DNA of 64,000 nucleotides from Rhodovulum sp. (GCA_002706605.1 PALT01000033.1:405674-469673), one strand, 5' to 3'. Numbered from the stretch's first letter, positions 27,107 to 36,914 are shown. A program made the numbers and translations. The notes: generated by a model not told the origin, from the letters alone.

Positions 27107-28275
27107 AGTTTGGACAGCAATTCGGTGGTCGGCCACGCATCGGCGGGCAGGCCCAGACGCAATTGCTCCTTTTGAACGGCCTCGCGTGTTTTGGCGCCAA
27201 GGATGCCGTCGACCCCACCGACGTCATGACCGCGCGCCTGTAGTTTGGACTGTAGCGCCTTCATCTGATCGCCGCTCAGGCCCGGTGTCGGATTGCCCGC
27301 CGTGTAGACCGGACCGCCCTCAAGACGCGTCGCGAAATAGGCGGCGGTGGTCACGTAGACAAAGCTTTTGTTCCACTCGAAATAGACGTCGAAATTCGGA
27401 TAGGCCAGAAACGCCGGACCGTTGCGCCCCATCGGCAATAGAACAGAGGCCTTCAGGTTCGACTTCCCAAGGCTCCCCGCGCGCGGCTTGACGCCCAATT
27501 TGGCCCATTCACCGACCGTTTTCTGGTGATCCAGACCCGTTTCGGACCAGTCCAGATCGGCCGGAACCGCGATTTCCTGTAGCCAAGGTTCGTTTGCACG
27601 CCAGCCAAGTTCGCGCAGCATATTCGCACCGGACACCAGCGCATCTGCGGGCGAGGTCTTGAGGCTGATATGGCCATCACCGTCGCCGTCGACCCCGTTT
27701 TCAAGGATGTCACCGGGCAGCATTTGAACCATGCCGATCTCACCGGCCCATGCACCCGTGGTGCGCGCAGGATCGAAATCGCCCTTTTCGTAGAGCTCTA
27801 GCGCCGCGAAAACCTGTGGTCGGAACAATTCGGGGCGGCGACAATCGTGGGACAAAGTGACCAATGAATTCAGCGTGTTAAAGTCACCCTGAACCGCGCC
27901 ATAATCGGTTTCCAGCGCCCAGAATGCCAACAACACCCCACGCGAAACGCCGTATTCGCGTTCGATCCGGTCAAACACCGCATCCCATTTCTGGGCGTTG
28001 CGGCGACCGTTGTCGATGCGGTTCTGGCTGATGACGCGGCGCGAAAAGGTGATGAAGTCCAGCTGAAACACACCTTGGGACCGGTCCGCGCGCAGGGTCG
28101 CGTTATCCTGCGCGACACCGGCAAAAAACTTGTCGACCGTGCCTTTGGCATGGCCCTTGGTGATTGCCTCTTGCTTTAGGTCCTTAACAAACCCGCTAAA
28201 CGAGCCGCCGCATGTGGCCGCCGCGGCGGGTAGGGACAGAGAAAGGGAAAACACCAACGCAAGAGCAGACCGCAT
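27103..28275 (-). CDS. Lytic murein transglycosylase (MltB/SLT-2 type) with peptidoglycan-binding domain
   Basis: 390 residues from the ATG at 28275 (GGAGG upstream), which begins the signal peptide RSALALVFSLSLSLPAAAA. The SLT-2 domain has the catalytic Glu in FWALETDYGAVQGDF and the Ca-site-like DGDGDGH. The C-terminal 55 residues form a PG_binding_1 domain (QMKALQSKLQARGHDVGGVDGILGAKTREAVQ). It cuts peptidoglycan in the periplasm. An ATG 18 bases upstream lacks the good spacing. Confidence 0.93.
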   Translation of the reverse strand: MRSALALVFSLSLSLPAAAATCGGSFSGFVKDLKQEAITKGHAKGTVDKFFAGVAQDNATLRADRSQGVFQLDFITFSRRVISQNRIDNGRRNAQKWDAVFDRIEREYGVSRGVLLAFWALETDYGAVQGDFNTLNSLVTLSHDCRRPELFRPQVFAALELYEKGDFDPARTTGAWAGEIGMVQMLPGDILENGVDGDGDGHISLKTSPADALVSGANMLRELGWRANEPWLQEIAVPADLDWSETGLDHQKTVGEWAKLGVKPRAGSLGKSNLKASVLLPMGRNGPAFLAYPNFDVYFEWNKSFVYVTTAAYFATRLEGGPVYTAGNPTPGLSGDQMKALQSKLQARGHDVGGVDGILGAKTREAVQKEQLRLGLPADAWPTTELLSKL

Positions 28276-28348
28276 AACAAACCTCCGGATCAATCTGGGG
28301 CGACAGTATCACCTGTCGCCCGTGTGACAAGCCGGATGGCGCGCGCGG

Positions 28349-29323
28349 TCAATCACGTCCGTGCGGGGCGTCCCAATCCAGAACCGGATTGATCGGGATG
28401 ATCCGGTTGGGGTTAATCGTGTCGTGGCTATAGTGGTAGTGGCGCACGATGTGATCAAAGTGAACAGTGTTCGCAACGCCCGCCACTTGGTACAGTTCGC
28501 GCGTGTATCCCCACAGGTTTGGGTAGTCGATGATCCGCTTGCGGTTGCATTTGAAATGCAGGTGATAGACCAGATCGAACCGCACCAGCGTGGTGAACAG
28601 GCGCCAATCAGCCTCGGTCAAACGATCACCGGTCAGATAGCGGTTTTCGGACAGGATGCCCTCTAGCCAATCCAGCGCATCGAACAAGGTCACGACGGCC
28701 TCATCATAGGCCTCTTGCGTGGTGGCAAAGCCCGATTTGTAGACACCGTTGTTCACCTCGTCATAGACGCGGGCGTTGATCGCATCGATCTGTTCGCGCA
28801 GGTCTTCGGGATAATAATCCGTGTCATTCCCCGTCAGGTCGTTAAAGGCCGAATTGAACATGCGGATGATTTCCGAGGATTCATTTGACACGATCTGGTC
28901 GGTCTTTTTGTCCCACAGGATCGGCACGGTGACGCGGCCCGATACATCCGGTTGCGCCTGTGTGTAGATGTCGCGCAGGAATGGTTTGCCGAACAGATCA
29001 TCGCCGGTTGCGCCCGCAAAATCCGTTTCGAACGTCCATCCGTCATCCAACATGTCGGGATGCACAACGGAGACGGTGATGTGGTCCTCTAGCCCCTTGA
29101 GTGCGCGGAAAATCAGGGTGCGATGCGCCCACGGACAGGCGTAGGACACATAGAGATGATAGCGACCGCTTTCGGCGGGAAAGCCGCCCGTGCCGCTTGA
29201 ACCCGGTTCACCATCGGGGGTGATCCAGTTGCGGAACCCCGCAGTCGTCCGTTTGAATTTACCACCGGTCGACTTGGTGTCGTACCATGCGGTGTCCCAC
29301 TTTCCATCGATCAGTTGGCCCAT
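28349..29323 (-). CDS. Glutathionyl-hydroquinone reductase (glutathione S-transferase family, YqjG-like)
   Basis: 324 residues. The catalytic Cys63 lies in YACPWAHRTLIFRALKGLED, the signature of S-glutathionyl-(hydro)quinone reductases, and the C-terminal helical domain contains the conserved FDLVYHLHFKCNRKRIIDYPNLW region. These enzymes use glutathione to reduce glutathionyl-hydroquinones. A strong AAAGGAGAG ribosome binding site precedes the ATG. Confidence 0.93.
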   Translation of the reverse strand: MGQLIDGKWDTAWYDTKSTGGKFKRTTAGFRNWITPDGEPGSSGTGGFPAESGRYHLYVSYACPWAHRTLIFRALKGLEDHITVSVVHPDMLDDGWTFETDFAGATGDDLFGKPFLRDIYTQAQPDVSGRVTVPILWDKKTDQIVSNESSEIIRMFNSAFNDLTGNDTDYYPEDLREQIDAINARVYDEVNNGVYKSGFATTQEAYDEAVVTLFDALDWLEGILSENRYLTGDRLTEADWRLFTTLVRFDLVYHLHFKCNRKRIIDYPNLWGYTRELYQVAGVANTVHFDHIVRHYHYSHDTINPNRIIPINPVLDWDAPHGRD

Positions 29324-29497
29324 CGTGCTCTCCTTTGGTTGCCAACAGACCTAATGCCAAGGTGCCGGTTTTCGAATTCTAAAATCCCGCGCAGTATCTA
29401 TGCGGTCACGCACGGCGCAAAAAAGTGTTCGTTTTCAATCGGGCGGGTGACTTGGCCCGAGATTTGCGCTTGGAATATACGCCAAGAGGAGCACGCC

Positions 29498-29848
29498 ATG
29501 TCTGAATACTTGCCCAAAGAGGTGCGCGAGGGATTGGAACGCGCACACAAGCTGGCCCAGAAAAAGAAGAGCCGTCTGCGCGTCCGCGTAGGCGAAGAGA
29601 GCTTTGCCATTCTGCGCTCATGGGACAGCGGATTCGCGATGGATGCCGAGGCCGCGCCGAACCTGCGTGGATTGGTCGATCTCTATGACGGCGGCAAGCA
29701 CCTGTATCAGGCGTTGATCGTCGCCTCATCCCAAGAGGGGCATGAGGTCGTGTTTGAATTCAAACGCAGCACGATGGCCAACGACCGTCCGCCGGTCGAT
29801 TTTGAACGTCGTTCGGATGAGCCGGTCGCCCTATTGCCGAAGCACTAG
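29498..29848 (+). CDS. Conserved hypothetical protein
   Basis: 116 residues from the ATG at 29498, preceded by AAGAGGA. No signal peptide or membrane segment. The N-terminal third is Lys/Arg-rich (KLAQKKKSRLRVRVGEESFAILR), followed by a mixed alpha/beta region (GLVDLYDGGKHLYQALIVASSQEGHEVVFEF). I recall similar short proteins in Roseobacter genomes annotated only as hypothetical. It converges with the MalY gene. Confidence 0.8.
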   Translation: MSEYLPKEVREGLERAHKLAQKKKSRLRVRVGEESFAILRSWDSGFAMDAEAAPNLRGLVDLYDGGKHLYQALIVASSQEGHEVVFEFKRSTMANDRPPVDFERRSDEPVALLPKH

Positions 29849-29857
29849 GGCCCGCCG

Positions 29858-31030
29858 TTATTGCAGATCGCTGAACGCCTCTTGCAGGCGCTGAACCGCC
29901 TGTTCGATCTGGCTGTGGGGCATGGCGATGTTGAAGCGCAGGAAGTCCTCGCCACCCTTGCCAAACGAATCCCCGTGGTTTGCCGCTATGCGCGCGCCCT
30001 GTTCCACGCGTTTCTTGAACTCGGTCGGGGCCATGCCGGTGTCGGTGAAATCCACCCACGACAAATAAGTCGCCTGTAGCGGCATCGACCGCAGGCCGGG
30101 GATTTCGGCAATGCCCGCATCGAATGTCTGACGGTTGCGATCCAGATAGGGGATCAGCGCGTCCAGCCATTCCGCACCGCCCGGCGAATAGGCCGCCGTC
30201 GCCATAAACAACCCGAAGGAATTCGGCGACAGACCTAGCGCGCCCATCCGCGCCCCGAATGTCGCGCGCAGCTTGTCATCGGGGATGATGACGTTGCCGA
30301 TATGGCTGCCCGCGATGTTGAACGTCTTGGTCGTCGCGGTCATCATCACCAGACGATCCGTGATCTCAGGCGCGGCAAGGGTCATCGGGATATGCGTTGT
30401 CCCCGCAAACACCAGATCGTGGTGGATTTCGTCGCTGACCAAGATCAGGTCGTGACGCACACAGAAATCGGCGATCTGTTTCAACTCATCCTGTGTCCAA
30501 ACGCGACCACCGGGGTTGTGGGGCGAGCACAGGATGAACATCCGTTCGTTGCCCGTCATCTGGGCGTCCCATGCCTCGATATCCAACGCGTACATCCCGT
30601 CCTGAAGGGCCAGTTCGCATTCCACGACCTGACGACCGGCGGCTTTGATCACGCGGGCAAAGGCGTGATAAACCGGCGTCATCAGGATCACCCCGTCGCC
30701 CGGATTGGTATAGGCATCCACGCACAGGCCCGTGCCGTTTACCAAACCATGTGTCGTGAAGATCCAGTTCGGATCGACGGTCCAGTTATGGCGCGTTTGC
30801 ATCCACCAAATGATGGCGTCCTTATACGCCGCATCATCGCCGAAATAGCCAAACACCCCGTGATCAACCATCCCCTGTAGGGCGTCGCTCACACAGGCCG
30901 GCGGGCGGAAATCCATATCGGCCACCCACATCGACAGGCCGTCCTCGGCAGGGACGCCAAAGAGGCGCTCCATCATGTCCCATTTTACGGAATGGGTGCC
31001 AAAGCGATTAATGACCTCGTCGAAATTCAT
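29858..31030 (-). CDS. MalY/PatB-type pyridoxal-phosphate C-S lyase (cystathionine beta-lyase)
   Basis: 390 residues, fold-type I PLP enzyme. The Schiff-base Lys235 is in TATTKTFNIAG; SMWVADMDFRPP near the N-terminus and SPHNPGGRVW are typical of the MalY/PatB group, which cleaves cystathionine or cysteine conjugates to pyruvate, ammonia and a thiol. The substrate may be cystathionine in methionine synthesis, but some members act on other sulfur compounds. AAGGAG precedes the ATG. It is divergent from def with about 90 bases between. Confidence 0.9.
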   Translation of the reverse strand: MNFDEVINRFGTHSVKWDMMERLFGVPAEDGLSMWVADMDFRPPACVSDALQGMVDHGVFGYFGDDAAYKDAIIWWMQTRHNWTVDPNWIFTTHGLVNGTGLCVDAYTNPGDGVILMTPVYHAFARVIKAAGRQVVECELALQDGMYALDIEAWDAQMTGNERMFILCSPHNPGGRVWTQDELKQIADFCVRHDLILVSDEIHHDLVFAGTTHIPMTLAAPEITDRLVMMTATTKTFNIAGSHIGNVIIPDDKLRATFGARMGALGLSPNSFGLFMATAAYSPGGAEWLDALIPYLDRNRQTFDAGIAEIPGLRSMPLQATYLSWVDFTDTGMAPTEFKKRVEQGARIAANHGDSFGKGGEDFLRFNIAMPHSQIEQAVQRLQEAFSDLQ

Positions 31031-31120
31031 GGTGGTCTCCTTTTTTCGGGCAGACTAGCCGTTCAGACCTTATGCGCAAGCGGATTGCGTCGCGCGCGCC
31101 CTTGTCCTAAATGCATAGCC

Positions 31121-31642
31121 ATGAGCATTTTACCGATCCTGATCCATCCCGATCCCCGCCTGAAAAAGGTGGCCGAGCCCGTGACAGACGTGAACGACCG
31201 TCTGCGCAAGCTGGCCGACGATATGCTGGAAACGATGTATGACGCACCCGGTATCGGGCTTGCCGCGCCTCAAATCGGTGTGATGGAGCGGATCATCGTC
31301 ATGGATTGCGTCAAGGAAGAGGGCGAAGAGCCTCGTCCGCTGGTCCTGATCAACCCCGAAATCACATGGGCGTCCGAAGACCTGAGCACCTATGAAGAGG
31401 GCTGTCTTTCGATCCCCGAACAATACGCCGAGGTTGACCGCCCCGCCGAGGTAGAAGTCACGTGGTTGGACCGCGATGGCGCGCAGCAGTCCGAGCATTT
31501 TAAGGGCCTCTGGGCCACCTGTGTTCAGCACGAGATCGACCATTTGGACGGCAAGCTGTTCATTGATTATCTCAAGCCGCTGAAACGTCAGATGATCACG
31601 CGCAAAATGCAGAAACTGAAACGCGAACGGGCGCGCTCGTGA
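31121..31642 (+). CDS. def: Peptide deformylase (active copy)
   Basis: 173 residues. All three catalytic motifs are intact: GIGLAAPQIG (44-53), EGCLSIP (93-99, metal ligand Cys95) and HEIDH (137-141, metal ligands His137 and His141, general base Glu138). It removes the formyl group from nascent proteins. It is the first gene of def-def2-fmt; its stop overlaps the next start (GTGA). Confidence 0.96.
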   Translation: MSILPILIHPDPRLKKVAEPVTDVNDRLRKLADDMLETMYDAPGIGLAAPQIGVMERIIVMDCVKEEGEEPRPLVLINPEITWASEDLSTYEEGCLSIPEQYAEVDRPAEVEVTWLDRDGAQQSEHFKGLWATCVQHEIDHLDGKLFIDYLKPLKRQMITRKMQKLKRERARS

Positions 31643-32139
31643 CGGTCCGGCCCTTTGTTTCCTATCCTGACAAGCGGCTGAAAACCGTCGCCGCACCGGT
31701 CGAGGCGATCACGGACGACATCCGCGCGATCTGGGACGATATGGTCGAAACCATGGACGCGATGCCGGGCTATGGTCTGGCCGGTCCGCAGATCGGCGTG
31801 ATGCAGCGTCTGGCGGTCGTCGATTGCTCGGACGAACGGGGACAGGCCGTGCGCATGGCGAACCCCGAGATCCTGCACGCCTCGGCCAAGCTGCGCGAGC
31901 ACGAAGAGGCCAGCCCGAACCTGCCTGGCATGTCGGCGGTGATCGAACGTCCCCGTGCAGTGACGGTGCGGTTCATCAATGAGGCAGGCGAGGTCGTCGA
32001 ACAGGATTTCGTCAATCTCTGGGCCACCTCGGTTCAGCATCAGATCGACCATCTGAACGGCAAGATGTATTTTGACAACCTGTCCCGTCTGAAACGCGAG
32101 CGTCTGTTGAAACGGGCGGCCAAGCTGGGGATCACCTGA
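31639..32139 (+). CDS. Peptide deformylase-like protein lacking catalytic residues
   Basis: 166 residues from a GTG that overlaps the def stop. It aligns along its whole length with def ([10 protein letters not shown] at 44-53), but the second motif reads EASPNLP at 90-96, so Ser92 stands where the metal-ligand Cys should be, and the third reads HQIDH at 134-138, so Gln135 replaces the catalytic Glu. The reading frame is intact and coupled to both neighbours (its stop overlaps fmt by one base), so it is not a decaying pseudogene. Probably a non-catalytic or altered-function paralogue. Confidence 0.88.
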   Translation: MTVRPFVSYPDKRLKTVAAPVEAITDDIRAIWDDMVETMDAMPGYGLAGPQIGVMQRLAVVDCSDERGQAVRMANPEILHASAKLREHEEASPNLPGMSAVIERPRAVTVRFINEAGEVVEQDFVNLWATSVQHQIDHLNGKMYFDNLSRLKRERLLKRAAKLGIT

Positions 32140-33038
32140 TGCGCGTTGTGTTCATGGGCACGCCCGATTTTTCGGTTCCGGTTCTGGACGCCTTGGTTGC
32201 CGCGGGCCATGACATCGCCTGTGTCTATTCACAACCGCCCCGTCCCGCCGGTCGTGGCAAGAAAGAGCGGCCGACGCCCGTCCACGCCCGTGCCGAAGAA
32301 CTGGGCCTGCCGGTGCGCCATCCATTGAATTTCAAAGACGCGGCTGAGCGAGAGGCCTTTGCGGCGTTGAACGCCGATGTGGCCGTGGTTGTGGCCTATG
32401 GTCTGATCCTGCCCCAAGCGATTTTGGATGCGCCCGCGCGTGGATGTCTGAACATTCATGCGTCGTTGCTGCCGCGCTGGCGCGGGGCGGCGCCGATCCA
32501 TCGCGCGATCATGGCGGGGGACGCGGAAACCGGTGTCTGCATCATGCAGATGGAGGCCGGTTTGGACACGGGGCCCGTGTTGCTGTGCCGTGCGGTGCGT
32601 ATCGGGGACGAGGAAACCACGGGAGCCTTGCACGATCGTCTGTCCGCGCTGGGTGCGGATGCGATTGTGGATGCCTTGGCCCAACTGGACGATCTTTCGC
32701 CCGAGGGGCAGCCCGAGGATGGCGTGACCTATGCCGCCAAGATCGACAAAGCCGAGGCGCGGATTGATTGGTCCAAGCCCGCGGGTGAGGTGGATCGTTT
32801 GATCCGTGGTCTGTCGCCCTTTCCTGGCGCGTGGTGCGAGATCGCGGGGGAGCGGGTCAAGCTATTGGCCTCACGCGTGGTCGATGGTTCGGGCGCGCCT
32901 GGTCAGGTGTTGGGCGGGTTCACCGTGGCCTGTGGCGACGGCGCGGTTGAGGTCCTGACGGCTCAACGGTCGGGGAAGAAGGCAATGCCGGTGGGTGAGA
33001 TCCTGCGCGGGATGGAATTGCCCGACGTGCTGGGCTAG
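32139..33038 (+). CDS. fmt: Methionyl-tRNA formyltransferase
   Basis: 299 residues. The formyl-transfer site shows Asn105-Ile-His107 in [19 protein letters not shown] and Asp143 in GLDTGPVL; the C-terminal anticodon-side domain follows ([12 protein letters not shown]). It adds formyl from 10-formyl-THF to Met-tRNAi, the modification that def later removes. Third gene of a tightly coupled operon. Confidence 0.96.
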   Translation: MRVVFMGTPDFSVPVLDALVAAGHDIACVYSQPPRPAGRGKKERPTPVHARAEELGLPVRHPLNFKDAAEREAFAALNADVAVVVAYGLILPQAILDAPARGCLNIHASLLPRWRGAAPIHRAIMAGDAETGVCIMQMEAGLDTGPVLLCRAVRIGDEETTGALHDRLSALGADAIVDALAQLDDLSPEGQPEDGVTYAAKIDKAEARIDWSKPAGEVDRLIRGLSPFPGAWCEIAGERVKLLASRVVDGSGAPGQVLGGFTVACGDGAVEVLTAQRSGKKAMPVGEILRGMELPDVLG

Positions 33039-33040
33039 GG

Positions 33041-33092
33041 GCGGTTTCGGGGAAACCGCGCCTGCGGCACGAGTATTTATGCCAAGATGAAA
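33041..33092. repeat. Dispersed hairpin + GAGTATTT element, copy 2
   Basis: An 8-bp perfect stem GCGGTTTC-GGG-GAAACCGC (33041-33059) is followed by GAGTATTTATGCCAAGATG (33071-33089), which runs directly into the stop codon of the minus-strand rnhA gene. It separates the convergent fmt and rnhA. The hairpin may also act as a terminator for either gene, but there is no T-run. Confidence 0.6.
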
Positions 33093-33548
33093 TCAGGATT
33101 TGAAAGGGGCCATGCCCGCGCGCGCCAGTTCGTCGGCGCGTTCGTTTTCGGGGTGCCCGGCGTGGCCTTTGACCCATTCCCATGTGACCGAATGGCGCGA
33201 TTGCGCGGCGTCTAGGCGTTGCCAGAGATCGGCGTTTTTCACGGGTTTTTTCGCGGCGGTTTTCCAGCCGTTGCGCTTCCATCCGTGAATCCATTGGGTC
33301 ACGCCGTTTTTCACGTAGGTGCTATCGGTGACGATGGTGATCTGGCTGGGGCGGGTCAGGCTCTCAAGCGCCGAGATGGCCGCCATCAGTTCCATCTGGT
33401 TGTTGGTGGTATTCGCTTCGCCGCCGCTGAGTTCCTTTTCCTTCAGGATTTCATCACCTTGGGTCGCGCGCAGCAGCACGCCCCATCCGCCGGGGCCGGG
33501 GTTTCCAGAGCAGGCACCATCGGTATAGGCATGAAGGTCGGGCATCAT
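33093..33548 (-). CDS. rnhA: Ribonuclease HI
   Basis: 151 or 152 residues; two adjacent ATG codons (33548 and 33545) overlap the stop of the upstream gene. Counting from 33548, the catalytic residues are Asp10 ([11 protein letters not shown]), Glu53 (NQMELMA), Asp75 (VTDSTYV), His129 and Asp139 (ENERADELA). It degrades the RNA of RNA-DNA hybrids. It belongs to the minus-strand run ispH-DUF3429-rnhA. Confidence 0.96.
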   Translation of the reverse strand: MMPDLHAYTDGACSGNPGPGGWGVLLRATQGDEILKEKELSGGEANTTNNQMELMAAISALESLTRPSQITIVTDSTYVKNGVTQWIHGWKRNGWKTAAKKPVKNADLWQRLDAAQSRHSVTWEWVKGHAGHPENERADELARAGMAPFKS

Positions 33549-33997
33549 AGAATTCCGGCGATGAGGGACGCAAGGACGATGGACGTCAGCAGAAGGCGCA
33601 GCGACATCCACCATGGCGGGGTCAGATCGTTTTTCCACATCAGCCAGTCGATGCCAAGGAGGCCCGCAAAGCCGAAGGCGAGGTAGGTCATCGCGCTGAT
33701 CGGGCCGCCGCCGACCATGAAAAAGACCCAGAGTGCGGGGATCACGGAGAGGACATAGCCCATGGTTGCCACAGGGCCGGTGCCTCGTGCGGCAAAGCCC
33801 CAGATGACGCCGGACATGAACGACAGGATGATCGAGCCGTAGTAGATCTGGATGAAGGGGCCGATGAAACGCGCGCCGAAAAGGTGATTGCCGAGGGCCG
33901 CTGCGTCGTCCCAATAGAGCGTCAGTGCGCCCCAGACAAAGGGGATCAATCCCGCGAGGCCGAGGAGGAGCGGCGTTGTTGGAATTCGGCGGATCAT
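33545..33997 (-). CDS. DUF3429 domain membrane protein
   Basis: 150 residues with about five membrane segments ([56 protein letters not shown] and others). The segment [16 protein letters not shown] is typical of DUF3429. Function unknown. It overlaps ispH and rnhA by 4 bases or fewer on each side, so all three are co-translated. Confidence 0.87.
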   Translation of the reverse strand: MIRRIPTTPLLLGLAGLIPFVWGALTLYWDDAAALGNHLFGARFIGPFIQIYYGSIILSFMSGVIWGFAARGTGPVATMGYVLSVIPALWVFFMVGGGPISAMTYLAFGFAGLLGIDWLMWKNDLTPPWWMSLRLLLTSIVLASLIAGIL

Positions 33998-34944
33998 GCG
34001 GGTTCTCGCAGCACGCGCGGTACTTTGAACTCGACGTTCTCCTGTGCCGTTTCGACCTGTTCCACGGTCAGATCGAACCGGTCGGCAAAGGCGGTGATGA
34101 CCTCATTGATCAGAACATCGGGGGCGGATGCACCGGCGGTGAGGCCGATGGTTTTGATGCCATCTAGGGCGCGCCAGTCGATGTCGGTCGCCCGTTGCAC
34201 CAGTTGCGCGTAGGCACAGCCGTTGTTCGCCGCGACCTCGACCAGACGTTTGGAATTGGAGGAATTGGGCGCGCCCACGACCAAAAGGGCGTCGCATTTC
34301 GGCGCGATGGCCTTGACCGCGTGTTGACGGTTGGTGGTGGCGTAACAGATGTCTTCCTTATGGGGGCCGACGATGTTGGGGAACCGTGTTTGCAGGGCGG
34401 CGACGATGTCCTTGGTGTCATCGACCGACAGGGTCGTCTGGGTCACAAAGGCAAGGCGGTCGGGGTCGGCGACATCCAGGGTTTGAACATCGTTCACTGT
34501 CTCGACCAACAGGACCTGATTTGGGGGCAGTTGGCCCATCGTGCCGATGGTTTCGGGATGCCCCTTGTGGCCGATCATCACGATTTGCAGGCCGTTTTCA
34601 TTGTGACGCTCGGCCTCGATATGAACCTTGCTGACCAAGGGGCAGGTGGCGTCGACATAGATCATCTGGCGGCTTTCGGCCTCGGCCGGAACCGATTTCG
34701 GGACGCCGTGGGCCGAGAAGATCACCGGTCGGTCGTCGGGGCATTCGGTCAGTTCCTCGACAAACACCGCGCCCTTGTCGCGCAGGCCGTCGACGACGAA
34801 TTTGTTGTGGACGATTTCGTGGCGCACATAGACCGGTGCGCCCCATTTTTCCAAGGCCATCTCGACGATCTTGATCGCGCGGTCCACGCCCGCACAGAAC
34901 CCGCGAGGGGCGGCAAGCAGTAATGTCAATGCGGGTTTGGTCAT
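33994..34944 (-). CDS. ispH: 4-hydroxy-3-methylbut-2-enyl diphosphate reductase
   Basis: 316 residues. The three [4Fe-4S] Cys ligands lie in [22 protein letters not shown] and [10 protein letters not shown]; the substrate-binding SNSKRL motif follows. It makes IPP and DMAPP in the last step of the MEP isoprenoid pathway. First gene of the minus-strand run. The 227 bases upstream hold its promoter region and the NYN-gene terminator. Confidence 0.96.
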   Translation of the reverse strand: MTKPALTLLLAAPRGFCAGVDRAIKIVEMALEKWGAPVYVRHEIVHNKFVVDGLRDKGAVFVEELTECPDDRPVIFSAHGVPKSVPAEAESRQMIYVDATCPLVSKVHIEAERHNENGLQIVMIGHKGHPETIGTMGQLPPNQVLLVETVNDVQTLDVADPDRLAFVTQTTLSVDDTKDIVAALQTRFPNIVGPHKEDICYATTNRQHAVKAIAPKCDALLVVGAPNSSNSKRLVEVAANNGCAYAQLVQRATDIDWRALDGIKTIGLTAGASAPDVLINEVITAFADRFDLTVEQVETAQENVEFKVPRVLREPA

Positions 34945-35111
34945 CGCGGTGCCTGAATCCGTTTGATTGGTCGTCTAGCTGCTAAATAGGCCTTGGCGCG
35001 CGGTTTGGCCAGTGCTGGCCGGGGCCTCTGGGGGAATGTCGCGATGGCCGGAATTGGGCCGGAATAGAATTTAGGACGTCAGTCGAATTGGAGGCGCATA
35101 ATTTTGGAAAT

Positions 35112-35154
35112 AAAAAGGCCCGCAGCCTCGGAATAAAACTGCGGGTCCATTTTT
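35112..35154. terminator. Intrinsic terminator after the NYN-domain gene
   Basis: A stem of 9 bp (GGCCCGCAG / CTGCGGGTCC with one G-U pair) with a 13-base loop is flanked by AAAAA and TTTTT, so it can work in both directions; on the minus strand it lies 18 bases after the NYN gene stop. Confidence 0.75.
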
Positions 35155-35171
35155 AACCATTTGGTTCTAAA

Positions 35172-35729
35172 TTAATCGTCGTTGTCGTCTGGGCGCGGGT
35201 CACGCGGTGGGCGGCCTACAACGTCCTTAAGCTCATACAGTTCGATGAAGTTGTCGGCCTGACGGCGCAGTTCATCCGCGATCATCGGCGGTTGACTGCG
35301 GATGGTGGAGACGACCGAGACGCGCACGCCTTTGCGCTGAAGGCTTTCGACCAGCGGGCGGAAGTCACCGTCGCCGGAGAACAGCACGATGTGATCCAGA
35401 TGCGGCGCCAGTTCCATCGCATCGACGGTCAGTTCGATGTCCATATTTCCTTTGACTTTGCGGCGGCCCTGCGCGTCGGTGTATTCCTTGGCGGGCTTGG
35501 TCACCATCGTAAAGCCGTTGTAGTGCAGCCAGTCGACCAAGGGGCGGATGGGCGAATATTCGTCGTTCTCCAGAAGCGCGGTGTAGTAGAAGGCGCGCAA
35601 CAGCTTACCGCGGCGCATGAACTCTTGGCGAAGAAGTTTATAGTCTACGTCGAACCCTAACGCCTTGGCGGCAGCATACAAATTCGAGCCGTCGATAAAC
35701 AATGCCAGACGTTCGTCCCGGTAGAACAT
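35172..35729 (-). CDS. NYN domain protein (LabA/DUF88 family)
   Basis: 185 residues with TAGGAAGGA before the ATG. The PIN-like NYN fold shows the acidic residues expected for a metal-dependent nuclease: FIDGSNLY near residue 13, NMDIELTVDAME in the middle and VLFSGDGDFRPLVE near 117. The family is thought to act on RNA. The C-terminal tail is Asp/Pro/Arg-rich. It is divergent from folK across an AT-rich 104-base gap. Confidence 0.92.
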   Translation of the reverse strand: MFYRDERLALFIDGSNLYAAAKALGFDVDYKLLRQEFMRRGKLLRAFYYTALLENDEYSPIRPLVDWLHYNGFTMVTKPAKEYTDAQGRRKVKGNMDIELTVDAMELAPHLDHIVLFSGDGDFRPLVESLQRKGVRVSVVSTIRSQPPMIADELRRQADNFIELYELKDVVGRPPRDPRPDDNDD

Positions 35730-35833
35730 TGAAAATCCTTCCTACAAATAGTTCCGCTACAGAGTGAGTGGTGGCGCAAAAAGCTTAATATATATATTGC
35801 GGAACAAGTATTCGGATTAAGGGATGTAAGAAG

Positions 35834-36421
35834 GTGTCGCAACCCTCGTCGTGTCAACAATTTGACGATCACCTAATTGTGGCAATTGGCTCTAATGTGA
35901 CCTCGACCTATGGCGGTCCGCGTCAAACGGTGCAAGCGGCCGTGGATGAGTTAGATCGTGCGCCATTCAAGTTGTTGAAAGTAAGCCGTTTTTACCAGAC
36001 GCCCTGTTTTCCGAAGGGTGCAGGGCCGGATTTTGTCAATGCTGCCGCGACCTTAGCCTATCAGGGCGAACCCGATGCAGTTTTGCGTCACTTGCACGAA
36101 ATTGAGGCCCGTTTTGGACGGGAAAGAGTGTCGCGATGGGGGGCAAGAACGTTGGATTTGGATCTGCTGGCTGTCGGAAGCCGCGTTTCTCCCGACGAAA
36201 TTGTCTTGAAAACCTGGATGGAACTGTCGCCTAGGCGACAGTTGGAGGAGGCGCCGGATCAATTGATTCTGCCTCACCCCCGTTTGCACGAACGCGGCTT
36301 CGTTCTGGTTCCGATGGCGGATGTTGCGCCCGATTGGGTTCATCCGATTCTCGGGCGCTCTGTTCAGCAGATGCTCGACGGCCTGCCCGACGCTCAAAAG
36401 GCTGAAATACAGGCGATTTAG
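35834..36421 (+). CDS. folK: 2-amino-4-hydroxy-6-hydroxymethyldihydropteridine pyrophosphokinase
   Basis: 195 residues from a GTG at 35834. HPPK blocks are visible: LIVAIGSNV near the start, VSRFYQTPCFP, FGRERVSRWGARTLDLDLL and LPHPRLHERGFVLVPM. It transfers pyrophosphate from ATP in folate synthesis. The start region is AT-rich and less certain than the body. It precedes rpoZ with an independent rpoZ promoter between. Confidence 0.95.
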   Translation: MSQPSSCQQFDDHLIVAIGSNVTSTYGGPRQTVQAAVDELDRAPFKLLKVSRFYQTPCFPKGAGPDFVNAAATLAYQGEPDAVLRHLHEIEARFGRERVSRWGARTLDLDLLAVGSRVSPDEIVLKTWMELSPRRQLEEAPDQLILPHPRLHERGFVLVPMADVAPDWVHPILGRSVQQMLDGLPDAQKAEIQAI

Positions 36422-36444
36422 GCGGTTCGGGATGGATTCCGGCC

Positions 36445-36473
36445 TTGTCAATATAAATCAGAAGGCATAGAAA
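36445..36473 (+). promoter_or_regulatory. rpoZ promoter
   Basis: TTGTCA (36445-36450), a 17-base spacer and TAGAAA (36468-36473); the predicted transcript starts near 36480, leaving a leader of about 29 bases with GGAG before the rpoZ ATG. Confidence 0.6.
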
Positions 36474-36508
36474 GCGGTTTCTACTTCCCTGTTGGATTGG
36501 AGTGCACA

Positions 36509-36862
36509 ATGGCCCGCGTGACGGTCGAAGATTGCGTTGACAAGGTTCCGAACCGGTTCGAACTGGTGATGCTTGCTGCCCATCGGGCGCGTGAGGTGTC
36601 GTCGGGTGCCGAACTGACCGTGGATCGTGACAACGACAAAAACCCCGTTGTTGCCCTGCGCGAGATTGCGGATGAAACCCAATCGGCAGCTGATCTGCGT
36701 GAGCGCATGATCGAGAGCAACCAGACCCAGATCGAGGTTGATGAGCCCGAAGAGGACGCCATGGCCCTGTTGATGGGTGGCGAGGCAGACAAGCCTGCGG
36801 ACGATGATATGTCCGAAGAGAAAATGCTGCGCGCCTTGATGGAAGCACAGGGTCAGAAGTAA
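36509..36862 (+). CDS. rpoZ: DNA-directed RNA polymerase omega subunit
   Basis: 117 residues starting [22 protein letters not shown], the canonical omega N-terminus, followed by an acidic C-terminal extension ([23 protein letters not shown]). Omega helps assemble beta-prime and forms a ppGpp site with it; its place directly before the ppGpp synthetase gene is a widely conserved pairing. Confidence 0.97.
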   Translation: MARVTVEDCVDKVPNRFELVMLAAHRAREVSSGAELTVDRDNDKNPVVALREIADETQSAADLRERMIESNQTQIEVDEPEEDAMALLMGGEADKPADDDMSEEKMLRALMEAQGQK

Positions 36863-36914
36863 TTGAACCACGCGGGGTGCCGCACGGGCGCCCCCGTTAC
36901 TGGATGCGGACCGG

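Noticed and set aside
32139..33038. The def2 gene as a pseudogene remnant
   Set aside because: The frame is complete, start and stop are precisely interlocked with def and fmt, and sequence outside the catalytic residues is well preserved, so it is treated as a real gene.
35751..35805. GTTCCGC ... GCGGAAC inverted repeat between the NYN gene and folK
   Set aside because: The 41-base AT-rich spacer makes it too long for an operator, and a 7-bp match over that distance can be chance.
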